Origin: Serpula lacrymans var. lacrymans S7.9
Lineage: Eukaryota; Basidiomycota; Agaricomycetes; Boletales; Serpulaceae
Length of the DNA: 64,000 nucleotides
Assembly (NCBI RefSeq): GCF_000218685.1
Contig: NW_006763291.1
Coordinates: 1,272,286 to 1,336,285, forward strand
Direction: 5' to 3'
A program made the translations under genes and the position numbers. Position 1 is the stretch's first letter. Each line of letters begins with the position of its first letter. Below, piece by piece: positions 10,490 to 20,813 of this stretch. The notes under the pieces are model-generated. The model was given only the letters and a program-made list of their open reading frames with translations, did no database searches and was not told the DNA's origin.

Positions 10490-12753
10490 CTATGCTATAA
10501 CAATAATTTCTTCAGACTGCTTAATCTCCACACCAGGACCCCTGCTTCCGGAGTTTCCATCACTATCCAACTTGATATCACCCATCGAAATGTCGTGGGG
10601 CCCTTCTTGCAATGAACTGTGGGACTTCATTTGTCCAACCTTACCAATCCCACGCATCCCAAAGATAGCTATCAGTACGCTGATAGCAGATGCTGCGAAG
10701 CAAGTCCATCCAGCTGCTCGGAATCCAACCATTAAGACTTCCGGAGAGTCAGGAGCAAGCGTTGGGTGCTGAGCATTATATCTTTCCGAAACTGATGTGG
10801 CTATACTGCTCGTTATAGCCAGACCAATGGATGTAGCGATCTGGAGGAAAGGCACTGCAGCGTCAGAACAAGACATAGGTTGTCGTATGGATTTGAGCTC
10901 ACGCGCGTGGCTACATTGAAGACCCCCCCCGCAAGTGACTGCGAATCTTCGTCAAAAGCGGATGCGATCTGCAAGTTTCCGAGTGGATAAGCAACGTCAT
11001 TCCATACTAGACATTTTTTTAGTTGTAGGTGCTCTAGCGATGATCGATGAAAACCTACCAATGAGGACGGCTATCGGGAATCCCATGGCCCAGTAAGTGA
11101 GTTTGACATCGATGAGAGCGAAGAGGATTGGAGAAATCTAGACAGAATTTTGAGCCATGCTGGAGATAGAATGTTATGATAAAGCACTAACACCACCGCC
11201 GACTAGCCCTATGAGCATGAGGAGTTGTCCCGGAACTTTGGTCATGAAGTAACCCGAGAGGACATTAGCAAACAGTCCAGAAATTGCCATCGGTATGAAA
11301 CGGAGGGAGGTCTGAAGTGGGACCAACAAGACAACTTGCTGATAGCTGTTTCGTCATCTCTAGGTCAGTAAGCTAATATATGTTCCTTTGATTGTCAAGC
11401 ACTAACTAGAGAGTCATGAAATATGAAAGCGTGTTGAAGCTCCACCTGTATTGAGAACAATCAGGACCATAGTTGATATCGAAATCCGAATGAGACGATT
11501 ATACCAGGCGAAGAAAACAAGCGCGACGAGACTGCCCATCTTAGCACCTGGCTGCCGCCACATGCTGAGAGGTATAAGAACAGACAAATTCTTAGATTCC
11601 CTCCAACGTTCGTAGTATAAGAAGGCACCCAGGATGAGCACCGACACCGTTAGCAAGCTAGGTATCTGGGGGGAAGACCACCCTTTGGGTGCAATTGCCG
11701 AGTCCCTGTCACGAAACGGGTGAGCAAATTCGCCTATGACGCCAAAGCAGTTTCAACTAACGCAAGACTGTAAGTCAGCAGGCCAAGACCTGTAGTACTG
11801 AGCAGAGCACCTCCCCAATCAAGGCCCTTGGAGTACCGACGAATGGCTCTATCCTTGGGGAGAACCAAGAATCCAAGCAGAACGAACAGTGCTCCTAGGC
11901 CGGCTTGGATATAGAACAAGGATCTCCACGTAGCTCGAGTCTCAGTGAGTACTCCACCTGTAAACGCGTTGAACGGTAAGTTACTGTAACTGGCTAATAG
12001 GCAAGTCAAATTGCATAAGAACAGGCGATACGCACCCAAAACGAGACCCATGATGAAACCTATCGCCTGCCCTGCACCGAGTGCGCTGTAAGCTTTATTT
12101 CTGCTCGGACCTTCAGGAAAACATGATGAGCAGAGGCCGATGGCTGCTGGAGTGTTTGCTGCTGCTCCCATCCCTTTCAAAGCCATGAAAATGATGAAAG
12201 CCGTGTCATTTGGGGCAAAGGCTGTGGCGATACTCCTATAGATTCAATTGCGTTGAGGGGTCATGAAAGGGAGAAAGAATCATTGTCACGTACCAAATCG
12301 TGAACCAGATCGACCCGACAAGAAACATAGTCCTCCCTCCAATTATGTCCCCTACTCTTCCGAAGAGGAGGAGGAGGCATCCATATGAAAGACTAAGACA
12401 CCGGTCAGATTTATTTTGCAGATACGTCTCATATGAGATATTTTCCAACTTACGCATATACGTTAATAGGCCATTGAAGATCTGCCTGTTAACACCTATA
12501 GGACATCATCGTCAGAGGATCCAAAAGCGGCATTGCTGACCTGCTTAAAGTTCAAATCTTTTCCAATAGTGGGCAGAGCGACCGTCAGCGATCCTGTCAA
12601 AAATACCTAAAAGTCGACACCACCATCAGCTTTTATTCCCAACTAAGTAGCTACTACCAATATAGGTGGCACCGAGATACTCACGTTGAGAGTTGTTACA
12701 CCCGAGACGGCGATTATGATGGCGACATCTTTGGCTTTGGTGGTGATGGCCAT
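10490..12753 (-). CDS. MFS transporter, drug:H+ antiporter (DHA2)-like
   Basis: This is a polytopic plasma- or vacuolar-membrane transporter of the major facilitator superfamily, probably an exporter of small molecules. The start MAITTKAKDVAIIIAVSGVT lies at 12753 and the stop at 10490, with about eight short introns between. Visible motifs are the loop 2-3 signature GRVGDIIGGRTMFLVG, MALKGMGAAANTPAAIGL, GAGQAIGFIMGLVLGGVLTE and the helix YIQAGLGALFVLLGFLV. The C-terminal half carries MWRQPGAKMGSLVALVFFAW and a final hydrophobic helix before an acidic cytosolic tail. The substrate cannot be deduced. Its stop is only 48 bp from the stop of E(z)-like copy A, so the two transcripts probably overlap at their 3' ends. 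It sits inside the block bounded by the two E(z)-like genes. Confidence 0.82.
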
Positions 12754-13229
12754 GGTAATTTACAGTCCAGTAGGTTTTGCCGGTTCGTGATATACTTGTA
12801 CAAAAGAACATCCCGGGTTAGACGGAGGTTTGAGTCAGGCTCGGGGTGACTCAGCTACATTCCCAGTGGATCAGCAACATGCAAGCAACAAAACATTTCA
12901 ATGGATCGGATCAGAAACATGTGAAAAATACTAGAACATATATGCACGATGATCCGGTCAACATTGTGAAAACTCGCGTTAGCTATTTGAAATGGCGAGA
13001 TGATGGTGAGAAAATTCGCAACAGAAATGAACACTTGATAATTATAGTATAAGCTCAAACTCAGGTAAAGCTCAAAGCAATGGGTACGATAAAAGATTTT
13101 ATCAAGACAATACATGTAGAGAACGGAGAGAACAATACATATGATAAAAACAAAGAGAAAAATCAGCAAATTTACACGCGCTGCAGGCACTTCGTGTCAT
13201 ATATATCGAAAAACAACCACTATTACAAT
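12754..13229. other. Intergenic region between the MFS transporter and the tandem phosphatase
   Basis: It contains the MFS promoter and the phosphatase 3' UTR. The sequence is AT-rich and has short open frames with no family support. I see nothing else. Confidence 0.4.
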
Positions 13230-14798
13230 CTAAACCTTCACAAAACTCGTTGTCTGAATGCGAGCCAGCGCCTCATTGACCGTAGCCATGTCGTACGGTG
13301 CAGTAGGAACAGTACAATTGCGTACCGCGCTCGAGCTTGAAGACGTCGCCTTTGCATTCGTCGTTCCAGGTGATACATGGCCGAATGTAAGTTCAACTAT
13401 CCAAGCCTGGACGAGGGGATGGTTAAGTGTTGGATTATAATTACATGCTGCAAAAAGCTCGAGATGGCGATAAAAGTTGGATGTGGGTATGAATAGGGGG
13501 AGTACTGGTGCCCCAAGAAAATGTATTAGAACAGGGTGAAGAACAAGTGGATTACGCTTGGCTTACCGGATTCTAGAACTCTGAAGGCCTGACGTGGGGG
13601 TATTTTCCGCGTAGACATTACTGGAGCAAGAAACAGTTGATTAAGTATACTCCAGCTGTTGCAACACGTTAACAAATCAACACGCACGGTATGCGCAAAC
13701 GACGATGCAAGCTCGAAGTTCGACTCGACAATGCACAAGGACTTGGCCTCCACTCGCGATTGCATCACCAATAAACTTGCATGCTGCCGGCATTTCTAAT
13801 AATAATGCCTCGCGCGCCTGATTCGGGATGTCGATATGTTGGTGTGTGAATGTGGACGGAAGCTCGGGCATCGCAAACTGTGCAGAAGACAAGGAAAGAA
13901 TGTGAGTCATGCCCATATCTAATAGCAACGAGTCTGCGGCAATCGGGTCGCTGGGGAGCTCGCTGTGTCACATAAATGTGATATAAGAATGTGTATATAT
14001 GTGAGAGCAAAGAACAGGGGACAAACGTGTTGAAGTATAGTTGATCTTGGATTACAGGTATGGTGTCACTGATCATGTTGAGGTATCTCGTAACCTCGCG
14101 TTTCTGGCGGCGTTTCCAAGATATATATTCGGGGTGAGTGCAAGAAGGTTTATAGCGACAATCAGCAAAGCATTGCAGCTGCTTCAAGAATCCATAGTTA
14201 GGGTGCACCTGAGCGCGATCTGATTGGTCATGCATGAGACTGTTGATACAGGAATGAAAGGAACGTTTTCTTATATCCTACGTTTTCGAATAAATTGTAT
14301 AGCTGCAGGAGCGCAACATCGACGGGTAGCCATTACTTGAAGACGGAAATATATAGCATAAACGGTGATTCTCAGCACCACAGAGTGTACATTGAAACAG
14401 TTATCATTCAACTCACAGTAAGCACATACAACGGTGGTACTTCTGGACACGCCCATGACACAGTGCACGAGTATTTTACCACCTTCATCCAACGCAGACT
14501 GAATAAACTGACATGCCTGAGGTAAGTGGATGAGAAGATCTTCGTACTCTGAGTCTTGAACGCATATTGTCAAGTGTTTAGGACCCGTTGAAGAATATTC
14601 TGGACAGACTGAAAGGACATGAGATATGCCTAACTTTGAGCGCCACTCCAGAGAAAGGGCAGCTGATAGGCTAATGACAGGAGGGAATGTAAGGAAAGAA
14701 GATACTGGTGCTAGCGATAAGAAAAAAACTCACTTTCCGATGTATATTTTCCCGTCAACGATCTCGTCGACGGATATTGGGACATCTGACCAGGTCAT
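13230..14798 (-). CDS. Tandem dual-specificity phosphatase with a degenerate second domain
   Basis: Seven exons (14734-14798, 14417-14670, 14282-14335, 14027-14219, 13688-13962, 13567-13620, 13230-13504) sum to 1170 nt, 389 residues. The first domain (about residues 7-125) is a classical Tyr/Ser/Thr phosphatase: VDEIVDGKIYIGN, then ISHVLSVCPEYSS, VQDSEYEDLL and the P-loop HCVMGVSRSTTVVCAY. The second domain (about 185-300) repeats the same layout: ELPSDPIAADSLLLDMGMTH, then IASGGQVLVHCRVELRACIV. There the CX5R loop is one residue short and lacks Gly and Ser, so it should not be catalytic. Both domains are followed by a 54 nt exon in the same phase (LMATRR and LMSTRK), showing an internal gene duplication. 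The substrate is unknown. The C-terminal 90 residues are unclassified. Confidence 0.88.
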
Positions 14799-15913
14799 GA
14801 AAAAAGGACGCAGGAAACAAAACAGAGTGGAGCTGGTGGATAGCACAAGTTTATATGGAAGTGCCTCAGAAAGAATCAATATGTCGGCATGTCGGCATTC
14901 CGATTGGTTGTCCTGGGATCATGTCGTAACTCGAGCCTCACCACCCCAAAAATCAGATCACATCCGCTCATCTTATTCACGCAAAAGCCGTCAGCGCAGA
15001 CTTGGATCATACGTGGATTCGAGAACACTGTCCTGTACCGCGCACATTCAGCCCGACTGTGTCGCTTGCCTCGTCATCAAGTTGACCATGTGCACAAACC
15101 ACTATCCTGGCCCGTTGAAGCATAACCAAAAATACTACACCTCGGTATTTCTCCGTTTATTCTGCTTTTGGATATCCTGGCGGTAAAAATCCAATAGATG
15201 AAGATAAATGTCCTCTAACGCTAGGCTCAGACAAACGCCCGTAGTTCGTGCCTCCTTGCCTTGCGGAATTCTCGTGCGAGAGCGAAAGATAAAGAGACGG
15301 ATAAAAGTTATACCAAATCATGTGGTATTTGGGTCTGGTCTGTGCTCGTCGCGGCGGCTAGAACTGGAAGGGCCGACCAGGGGAGGTGCAGTTGCGGGAG
15401 TAGGAATACGTGCTTCCGATTGCTTTCGCTCAGATCCAAATGTAGTGCTAATTAACTCGAAACAAGTGAATGTGTAGGTGCTATGGTTTCGGGTTACGGC
15501 GGGTGGCTCCTATTAAGAGTTCAGGTCACCAGTGATCGGCGGCTCAGCGAGATGATGCTTCCTGCGTTCCTATGATTATGACTTGTAAGGACTGGCAAGG
15601 GATGCTGCTTGGCAGAGGCGTAAACCGTCGTCATTCCTATGGGTTCAAGTGCACGGGTGCTTTGTGCATTTCATATCTGTTAACCGCAAGCCCTCTGGCT
15701 GTAGCCAGCACGAAGAGGGAGGGGAGGAAAGAGGAACCGCCGGGACCAAACGTGAGGTCACCGAGATATATGTGATTTGAATCTCAGATCAGAACAAGAT
15801 GATACTATGATGACATCATGCACATCTCACTCACCGTCTGCCAGTCTACAAAAGCATAAACTGTTTCTGACTGATTTCTTTCACACATCCTGTTCACACC
15901 CACTTTGTTCGTT
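14799..15913. other. Long intergenic region, no gene recognised
   Basis: About 1.1 kb separates the tandem phosphatase start from the start of the mitochondrial protein, so it holds two divergent promoters. The short frames in it show no recognisable family and their codon use looks random. I see no repeat or mobile element here. Confidence 0.4.
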
Positions 15914-16711
15914 ATGCAATCAATACGTCGCTCTGCATTCAGAACCAGGCTCCGCATCAGTCGTAGCACTGTTTCCCATTACCGTCTGCTGTCCACCACC
16001 AGACCCCTGTTCAACCCTGGCCAGCCAGGACAAGACCCTTCTCTCTCGCAAGGTCACGTAACAGACCCGTCACAAAGGCACTCACAAGACCCCCATTCCC
16101 AAGTAACCCACAAAGCACTCGACGCAGCAGCCGACGAACCCGTCCCTCACGATGCTGCATCTCCCACGACAGGTGGCGAGAAGGCTCCCAGTGGCGCAAA
16201 GGGAAACCCAGAAGGCGTTGGGTTTGCGGACCAGGTGGGGTCTGCAAGCGCCACTGCAGGTGCCACTGCAAGCAAGAACAAGCCCGGGGGTGGCACGATG
16301 ATGGGAGGAGCGGAGGAGTCGACGCCTCCTGGATTATTTTCTACTATCAAACAAGCTTTAGGAGTCGGCACGACTTCTGATGACGTGAAGCAGAACAAGG
16401 ATGGTGGTGAGGGTGTCACAGGGACGGGGACGAATCCATCCAAGTCAAGAAAATATCATACCTCCGCGGTTTGCCATGCAGACAAGACGAAAGGCCAGGC
16501 ACCAGAAGCATCGCGCCAGCCCAAAGATAAAACGTATGGCGATCAGAACGAACACTTGAAGCACAAAAAGAGTGAAGGAGAGCCCGACCAAGGAAAGGGA
16601 AATGCGGCGGAAGATCCTGTGTTGCCGTCGCATCAGCAGCAAGGACCTGCAGGTCACAACACAGGAGGTTCGGGTTATGGCAGCGAGGAGGCCGAGAGGT
16701 TTGAGAGATAA
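15914..16711 (+). CDS. Putative mitochondrial low-complexity protein
   Basis: A single exon encodes 265 residues from the ATG at 15914. The N-terminus, MQSIRRSAFRTRLRISRSTV, is rich in Arg/Ser and free of acidic residues. It is followed by HYRLLSTTRPLF, a typical matrix presequence with a processing-site look. The rest is Gly/Ser/Pro/Gln/Lys-rich and probably disordered, with one short ordered piece, PPGLFSTIKQALGVGTT. A second presequence-like motif, SRKYHTSAVCHADKT, lies near residue 180. I recognise no enzyme domain. Proteins of this type recur in basidiomycetes as uncharacterised mitochondrial proteins (general impression, not checked). It lies 183 bp from the 3' end of E(z)-like copy B. 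Confidence 0.7.
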   Translation: MQSIRRSAFRTRLRISRSTVSHYRLLSTTRPLFNPGQPGQDPSLSQGHVTDPSQRHSQDPHSQVTHKALDAAADEPVPHDAASPTTGGEKAPSGAKGNPEGVGFADQVGSASATAGATASKNKPGGGTMMGGAEESTPPGLFSTIKQALGVGTTSDDVKQNKDGGEGVTGTGTNPSKSRKYHTSAVCHADKTKGQAPEASRQPKDKTYGDQNEHLKHKKSEGEPDQGKGNAAEDPVLPSHQQQGPAGHNTGGSGYGSEEAERFER

Positions 16712-16894
16712 ATCGGGACATCTCAGTCCCCGGCACATACAGCTACCTGCACGCATACGTAAACACTGGGTTAATCACATTTCCTTGGTAATTATGGTAC
16801 GCATACGCCCATCGAAAGCAATTGTGAATCATTGCTATAATATATTGTCACCACTGTCTGCGACTGATTGACCTTCGTACCAGAAAGATAGCCG

Positions 16895-19678
16895 TTACTG
16901 TTGGGACAACATGACACTCTTATTTCCATTGTTATCGAGAAAGAAAGAAGGCCCATAGTTAATGAGGATTTCGTCTCCAGCTTTAATATCTTGCACTATA
17001 GGAATTTAAACCATAGCCTGTTTAGGTAAAAGTCAAAGCTTACTGGCATATATGCCAATACGGTGTTCGTCGTTGACTAACCGCACTGAGAGTATAAGCA
17101 ACATCAGCGATCCGACTTTGCGCATTGATGAACAAAATAAGACAGACGTACCACATGCCCGACAATTAGAAAGTGAGCCAGACGTATCTGCACAATGGTT
17201 GATGAACCTGGCGGCATTTCCCACATACGTGCTGTCCAATGATAAAGTATCGTTCAGGCCAAATAGGTAATTTCGACCTCTGTACTTAGCGACATCCCTT
17301 AGAGGCTCATATGAGCTTGGTGCGAGAACAAAAGAAAACGCTGAAACAGTACTCACTGGCGGCTCTCCGTGGTAGCTTCGTATATAATTTCTCCCACATA
17401 TTCTATGAAGAAGAGCGCATTAGATAAGGATGAGCTTTGAGCGAGTCCCCAAGGGCTAGTCCACAGACCTGCGATGAGATCCCCTTCCTTTGCAGGTTCA
17501 GTGATAAATGTACCTAAGCCCCAGGTACCTTCTTTAACATCGAGTCCCTATCAACGTGGAAAGTGATGTGAGTAGGCAAACGTAAAGAGGAGGACGTACT
17601 TTGGAATGCCCTCGCTGAATCTGAGAATTTTGACAAATATTATTAGTGGAATCTAGAAGCCCAGTCAATCTATTTTTCTTTCTAGTCTCTGAAGAAACAG
17701 AGGATGTACCTCTAGAAAATTTTTAAAGAAAATTTTGTACAGCTTTCAGAATTAGACTATCGGGTATAACTTACTTGCATTTACACTTCAAGCAGAGTTC
17801 CGGATCGCACTCTCGATGTGCTATATAACACGCACATTTGTCACTTACACAGCTGCCGTGAGCCTTAGACGTGGCGCAGCGACAGCCGCGCCATCGACGT
17901 CCACCTTATAATCCAAAAAGCGGTCAGTATATCATATTCACGAGAGGAACTTTGAGCGTACATTTCAGCGTACAGTGGCAGTTCCGCTGACAGTGCGCTT
18001 TGTTCAAAAAACAATTACATCTCGAAAGACTGTCACAGGGTCCGTCGTGATGGCATGGTTTGTTGCTGAATATAACGGAGTAGGAATTAGTTTGAGATAT
18101 ACCAGTGTATACTCGCTTAGGCACGCACGGCGTGAACTTATTCGCATCTATATCTGATGTCAAGTCGGTGAACAACTGTTTTTGATAACGAGCACCCATC
18201 CACATACCACTGAATTCTAGAGCACGTGGTCTCAACTTCCGTTTTGCTGAATCGGGAACAGGTTCAGCCGGACTCTGAAGTATCACATTTCGCTGATGAA
18301 AAACCTATGGCTGAAACGATAAAAAAAGCGCCCTGAGAAGAGGAGCATTTCAGTTTGCATTACCTCTCGGCAGGGCTTTCGGCACAGTACTGCTAAATCG
18401 CATGGCATTGTGTCTGGCGTGACCTCAAATATGACTTTGAATGTCTCCAAGTCAGTTTCGGTCCACAAGATGTCCTATCGCCAACGATGAACGAGTAACA
18501 TTTGACAATGAACGAATTGGGCGTACCGGGGGCGAATCCTGGTTATTAACGAAGCAGTCGTCTCCGCAAGGTTTCCCAGCGACTTTGATAAACCCTTTGC
18601 GGGTTAGTTTTGGATCTGGCTCTTTTGGATTTGGTATGGGGTAAGGCTCCACTGTAGCAAATACGCTATGTTGAGTCCAAAGAGAATTTGAACTAACACT
18701 AAAGAAGAGAGCATACCGTGTACGCTGCACCAGGGTTGAACACAGCTAAGGTTTGGACAAAAGAGAGAGATAGCGCCCTTCAGACGAGTACGTAGGTCGT
18801 GTGCGGCAGGCTCAGAAGCGGCTTGCAGAGAATGATGCGTCGCAGTAAAACCTGGCCACTTTAGCAGGTCCCTAGTAGACATCATTTTTGACTGAGGTGT
18901 TGTTTAAAGACACTATTGAAAAATGGATTTACCGACTTCGAGACATTTCAAGAAGGCCAGTCCGACCGTCCTTTGAAAGCAGGGTGAATGGAAGTAAGAC
19001 ACTCTCGTCTATTCGCTGAAAGCTGATATCGTGTAGATTACGAAGACGGTGAGCGGCTTCAAGTACGATAATCTCTACTGTTAATGAAGGTTGGCAGGCT
19101 CTATTTCAAAAGTAGATCCGATTGCACTCACAGTCTGGATCATAGTCTTGCTCCCATGCAAACGAACCGTAAAACTGAGCATAATCATGAGCGTCGAATT
19201 CCGGTTCATCAGCGAAGGGCATGAAGGGCATTGCGTCGGAGTCGTCGCCGTGAAAAACGCTGCGTTGTATGGGGGCACACGCTTCGTAGCTACTGTGCGG
19301 TTGCACTTCAGGCGCATGGATGACATGCAACGTGATCGGAGAAATTGAACTGGAGCCATCTTCGTAGAACCTCTCGAACTGCATGGTTTCTCGCGCCCGG
19401 TCCATTTCCAGCTGCATCTCCACGTCTTGAGTCATACTAACATTGGACAGCCTCTCTGAGAGCTTGACTATAGCCGGGGCAGAGGGAGATGTATGATAAT
19501 GATCTGAACGCGACAGATTTTGGACTCTATCACGACTGTATTGTTGCTCCCACTTGTAGAACTCTGTCCAGACCTGAGCAAAGACGCGATGTATGAGGTC
19601 ACGATCGGGTACCAGCGTCGTAGTATCAGAGTTGGGTTCCGTTTGACCGCTTGTTGACATAGGGGGTACTAAGGACAT
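16895..19678 (-). CDS. Enhancer-of-zeste-like histone H3K27 methyltransferase, copy B
   Basis: This is the inverted paralog of the gene at 7664-10441. Fourteen exons (19132-19678, 18933-19077, 18717-18871, 18527-18651, 18364-18474, 17962-18292, 17775-17904, 17699-17709, 17600-17652, 17469-17547, 17357-17402, 17152-17315, 17044-17085, 16895-16995) sum to 2040 nt, 679 residues. Shared landmarks are [30 protein letters not shown] and CRKPCRE. The CXC region reads [17 protein letters not shown] and [10 protein letters not shown]. The SET part reads [41 protein letters not shown] and [10 protein letters not shown]. The NHS triplet reads NHC. The 79 nt and 42 nt SET exons have exactly the same lengths and phases as in copy A. 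Start choice: the first ATG (19678); one at 19660 is possible. Confidence 0.87.
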
Positions 19679-20813
19679 CGCTTAAGACTTGATTTTATAC
19701 AAGGTAACAGATTGCTTGTAAAAACATTGTCAGTACGAAGCAAATAGTTGGTTGTAAGTTGGTTGTAGGCATTATGCACAAAAAGGCGTAAAGGCTGCCA
19801 ACTCCGAAATTCCGATTACCGCGATTCCGATTGGAATTTCTCCAAACTGCATTCTGCAAGTTTTATTGAAGCCTAAAAAGAAAACGAAATGTACTTGTCA
19901 ATACATACCATTAATTTGAGGGTATTTTATCGAGTCAAGAGTTCTGTTTGGACAGTTAAATGGGCGAGGTTCGATCCCGGGAACTCAGATATATCCAGCG
20001 CCTGAGGAATATTACTGTTCTGGATAATCAACTGATGATATGTTGGAAATCACTGTGCTCAAAAAACAACGAATATTTATCTACAAGTTGAAAATAGACT
20101 ATATTTCGAGTGAAGTCTACTGCCAAAAACTCGTTACATTGACCAGGTTGTTGTGCATGGTTGATTGGAATTTCTCGACGTTGTGTGTCATGGCATGACA
20201 GTCCCGTCATCAAACGGTGAGCGGGACTTCTCACGGTCCTGCCTGCGGTGAGGCCATTCCTTACACTCAGTGGCACCTCGCGCTACATACCTGCTGACAA
20301 TTCCATTCATCTCTCCTAAACGAATCAAACATGCTGAACATGGAAGTACTATTAATGTTATTGTGATAGAAGGAGACAAGGTAGAGTAGACCGATATAGC
20401 ATGCTTAACCAACGCTTTAACAGGTTTCTACTTCACCTCGACACAGCCTGACCTGCCACGGTCCAGCGCTACAAGGATCTCCATCACAATGGCGAGTTAA
20501 CGCCCTACCCCTAGCATGTGGGAAACTAGGCTTACCATATTAGTGGGGAGACGGCAGTGGCTACGCTGAGCCTCCTCCACCCGGTGCCTCACAAGTGAAT
20601 CTCAGTTACATATACAGGGTGAGCCTCTCATTTTACTGGGATGGTTACTGGCTGATGGAAGGCACATTAATTGACGTCTTTTGTATAGCCACATAGCTTG
20701 AATAAAATAGCAACTCACCAGGCAATGGACGAAGAACTGTACAAGGAGCGGAGTATGCATAGTTATACCGACTTACAAGTAACGGATTTTACCCATATAT
20801 TCAATTCACCTCC
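19679..20813. other. Intergenic region between E(z)-like copy B and the FunK1 gene
   Basis: About 1.1 kb of AT-rich sequence with no supported coding exon. It contains a lone Pol III B-box-like string at 19968-19978 without a matching A box or cloverleaf. Part of the right end may hold the first exon or 5' UTR of the FunK1 gene. Confidence 0.35.

Noticed and set aside
19968..19978. tRNA-like B-box string (GGTTCGATCCC)
   Set aside because: The flanking 5-bp T-stem does not pair, no A box or acceptor stem lies upstream, and no cloverleaf can be drawn. Treated as chance.
20020..20412. Short minus-strand frames in the E(z) B / FunK1 spacer
   Set aside because: No family match, no splice-consistent continuation and no neighbouring exon to join.
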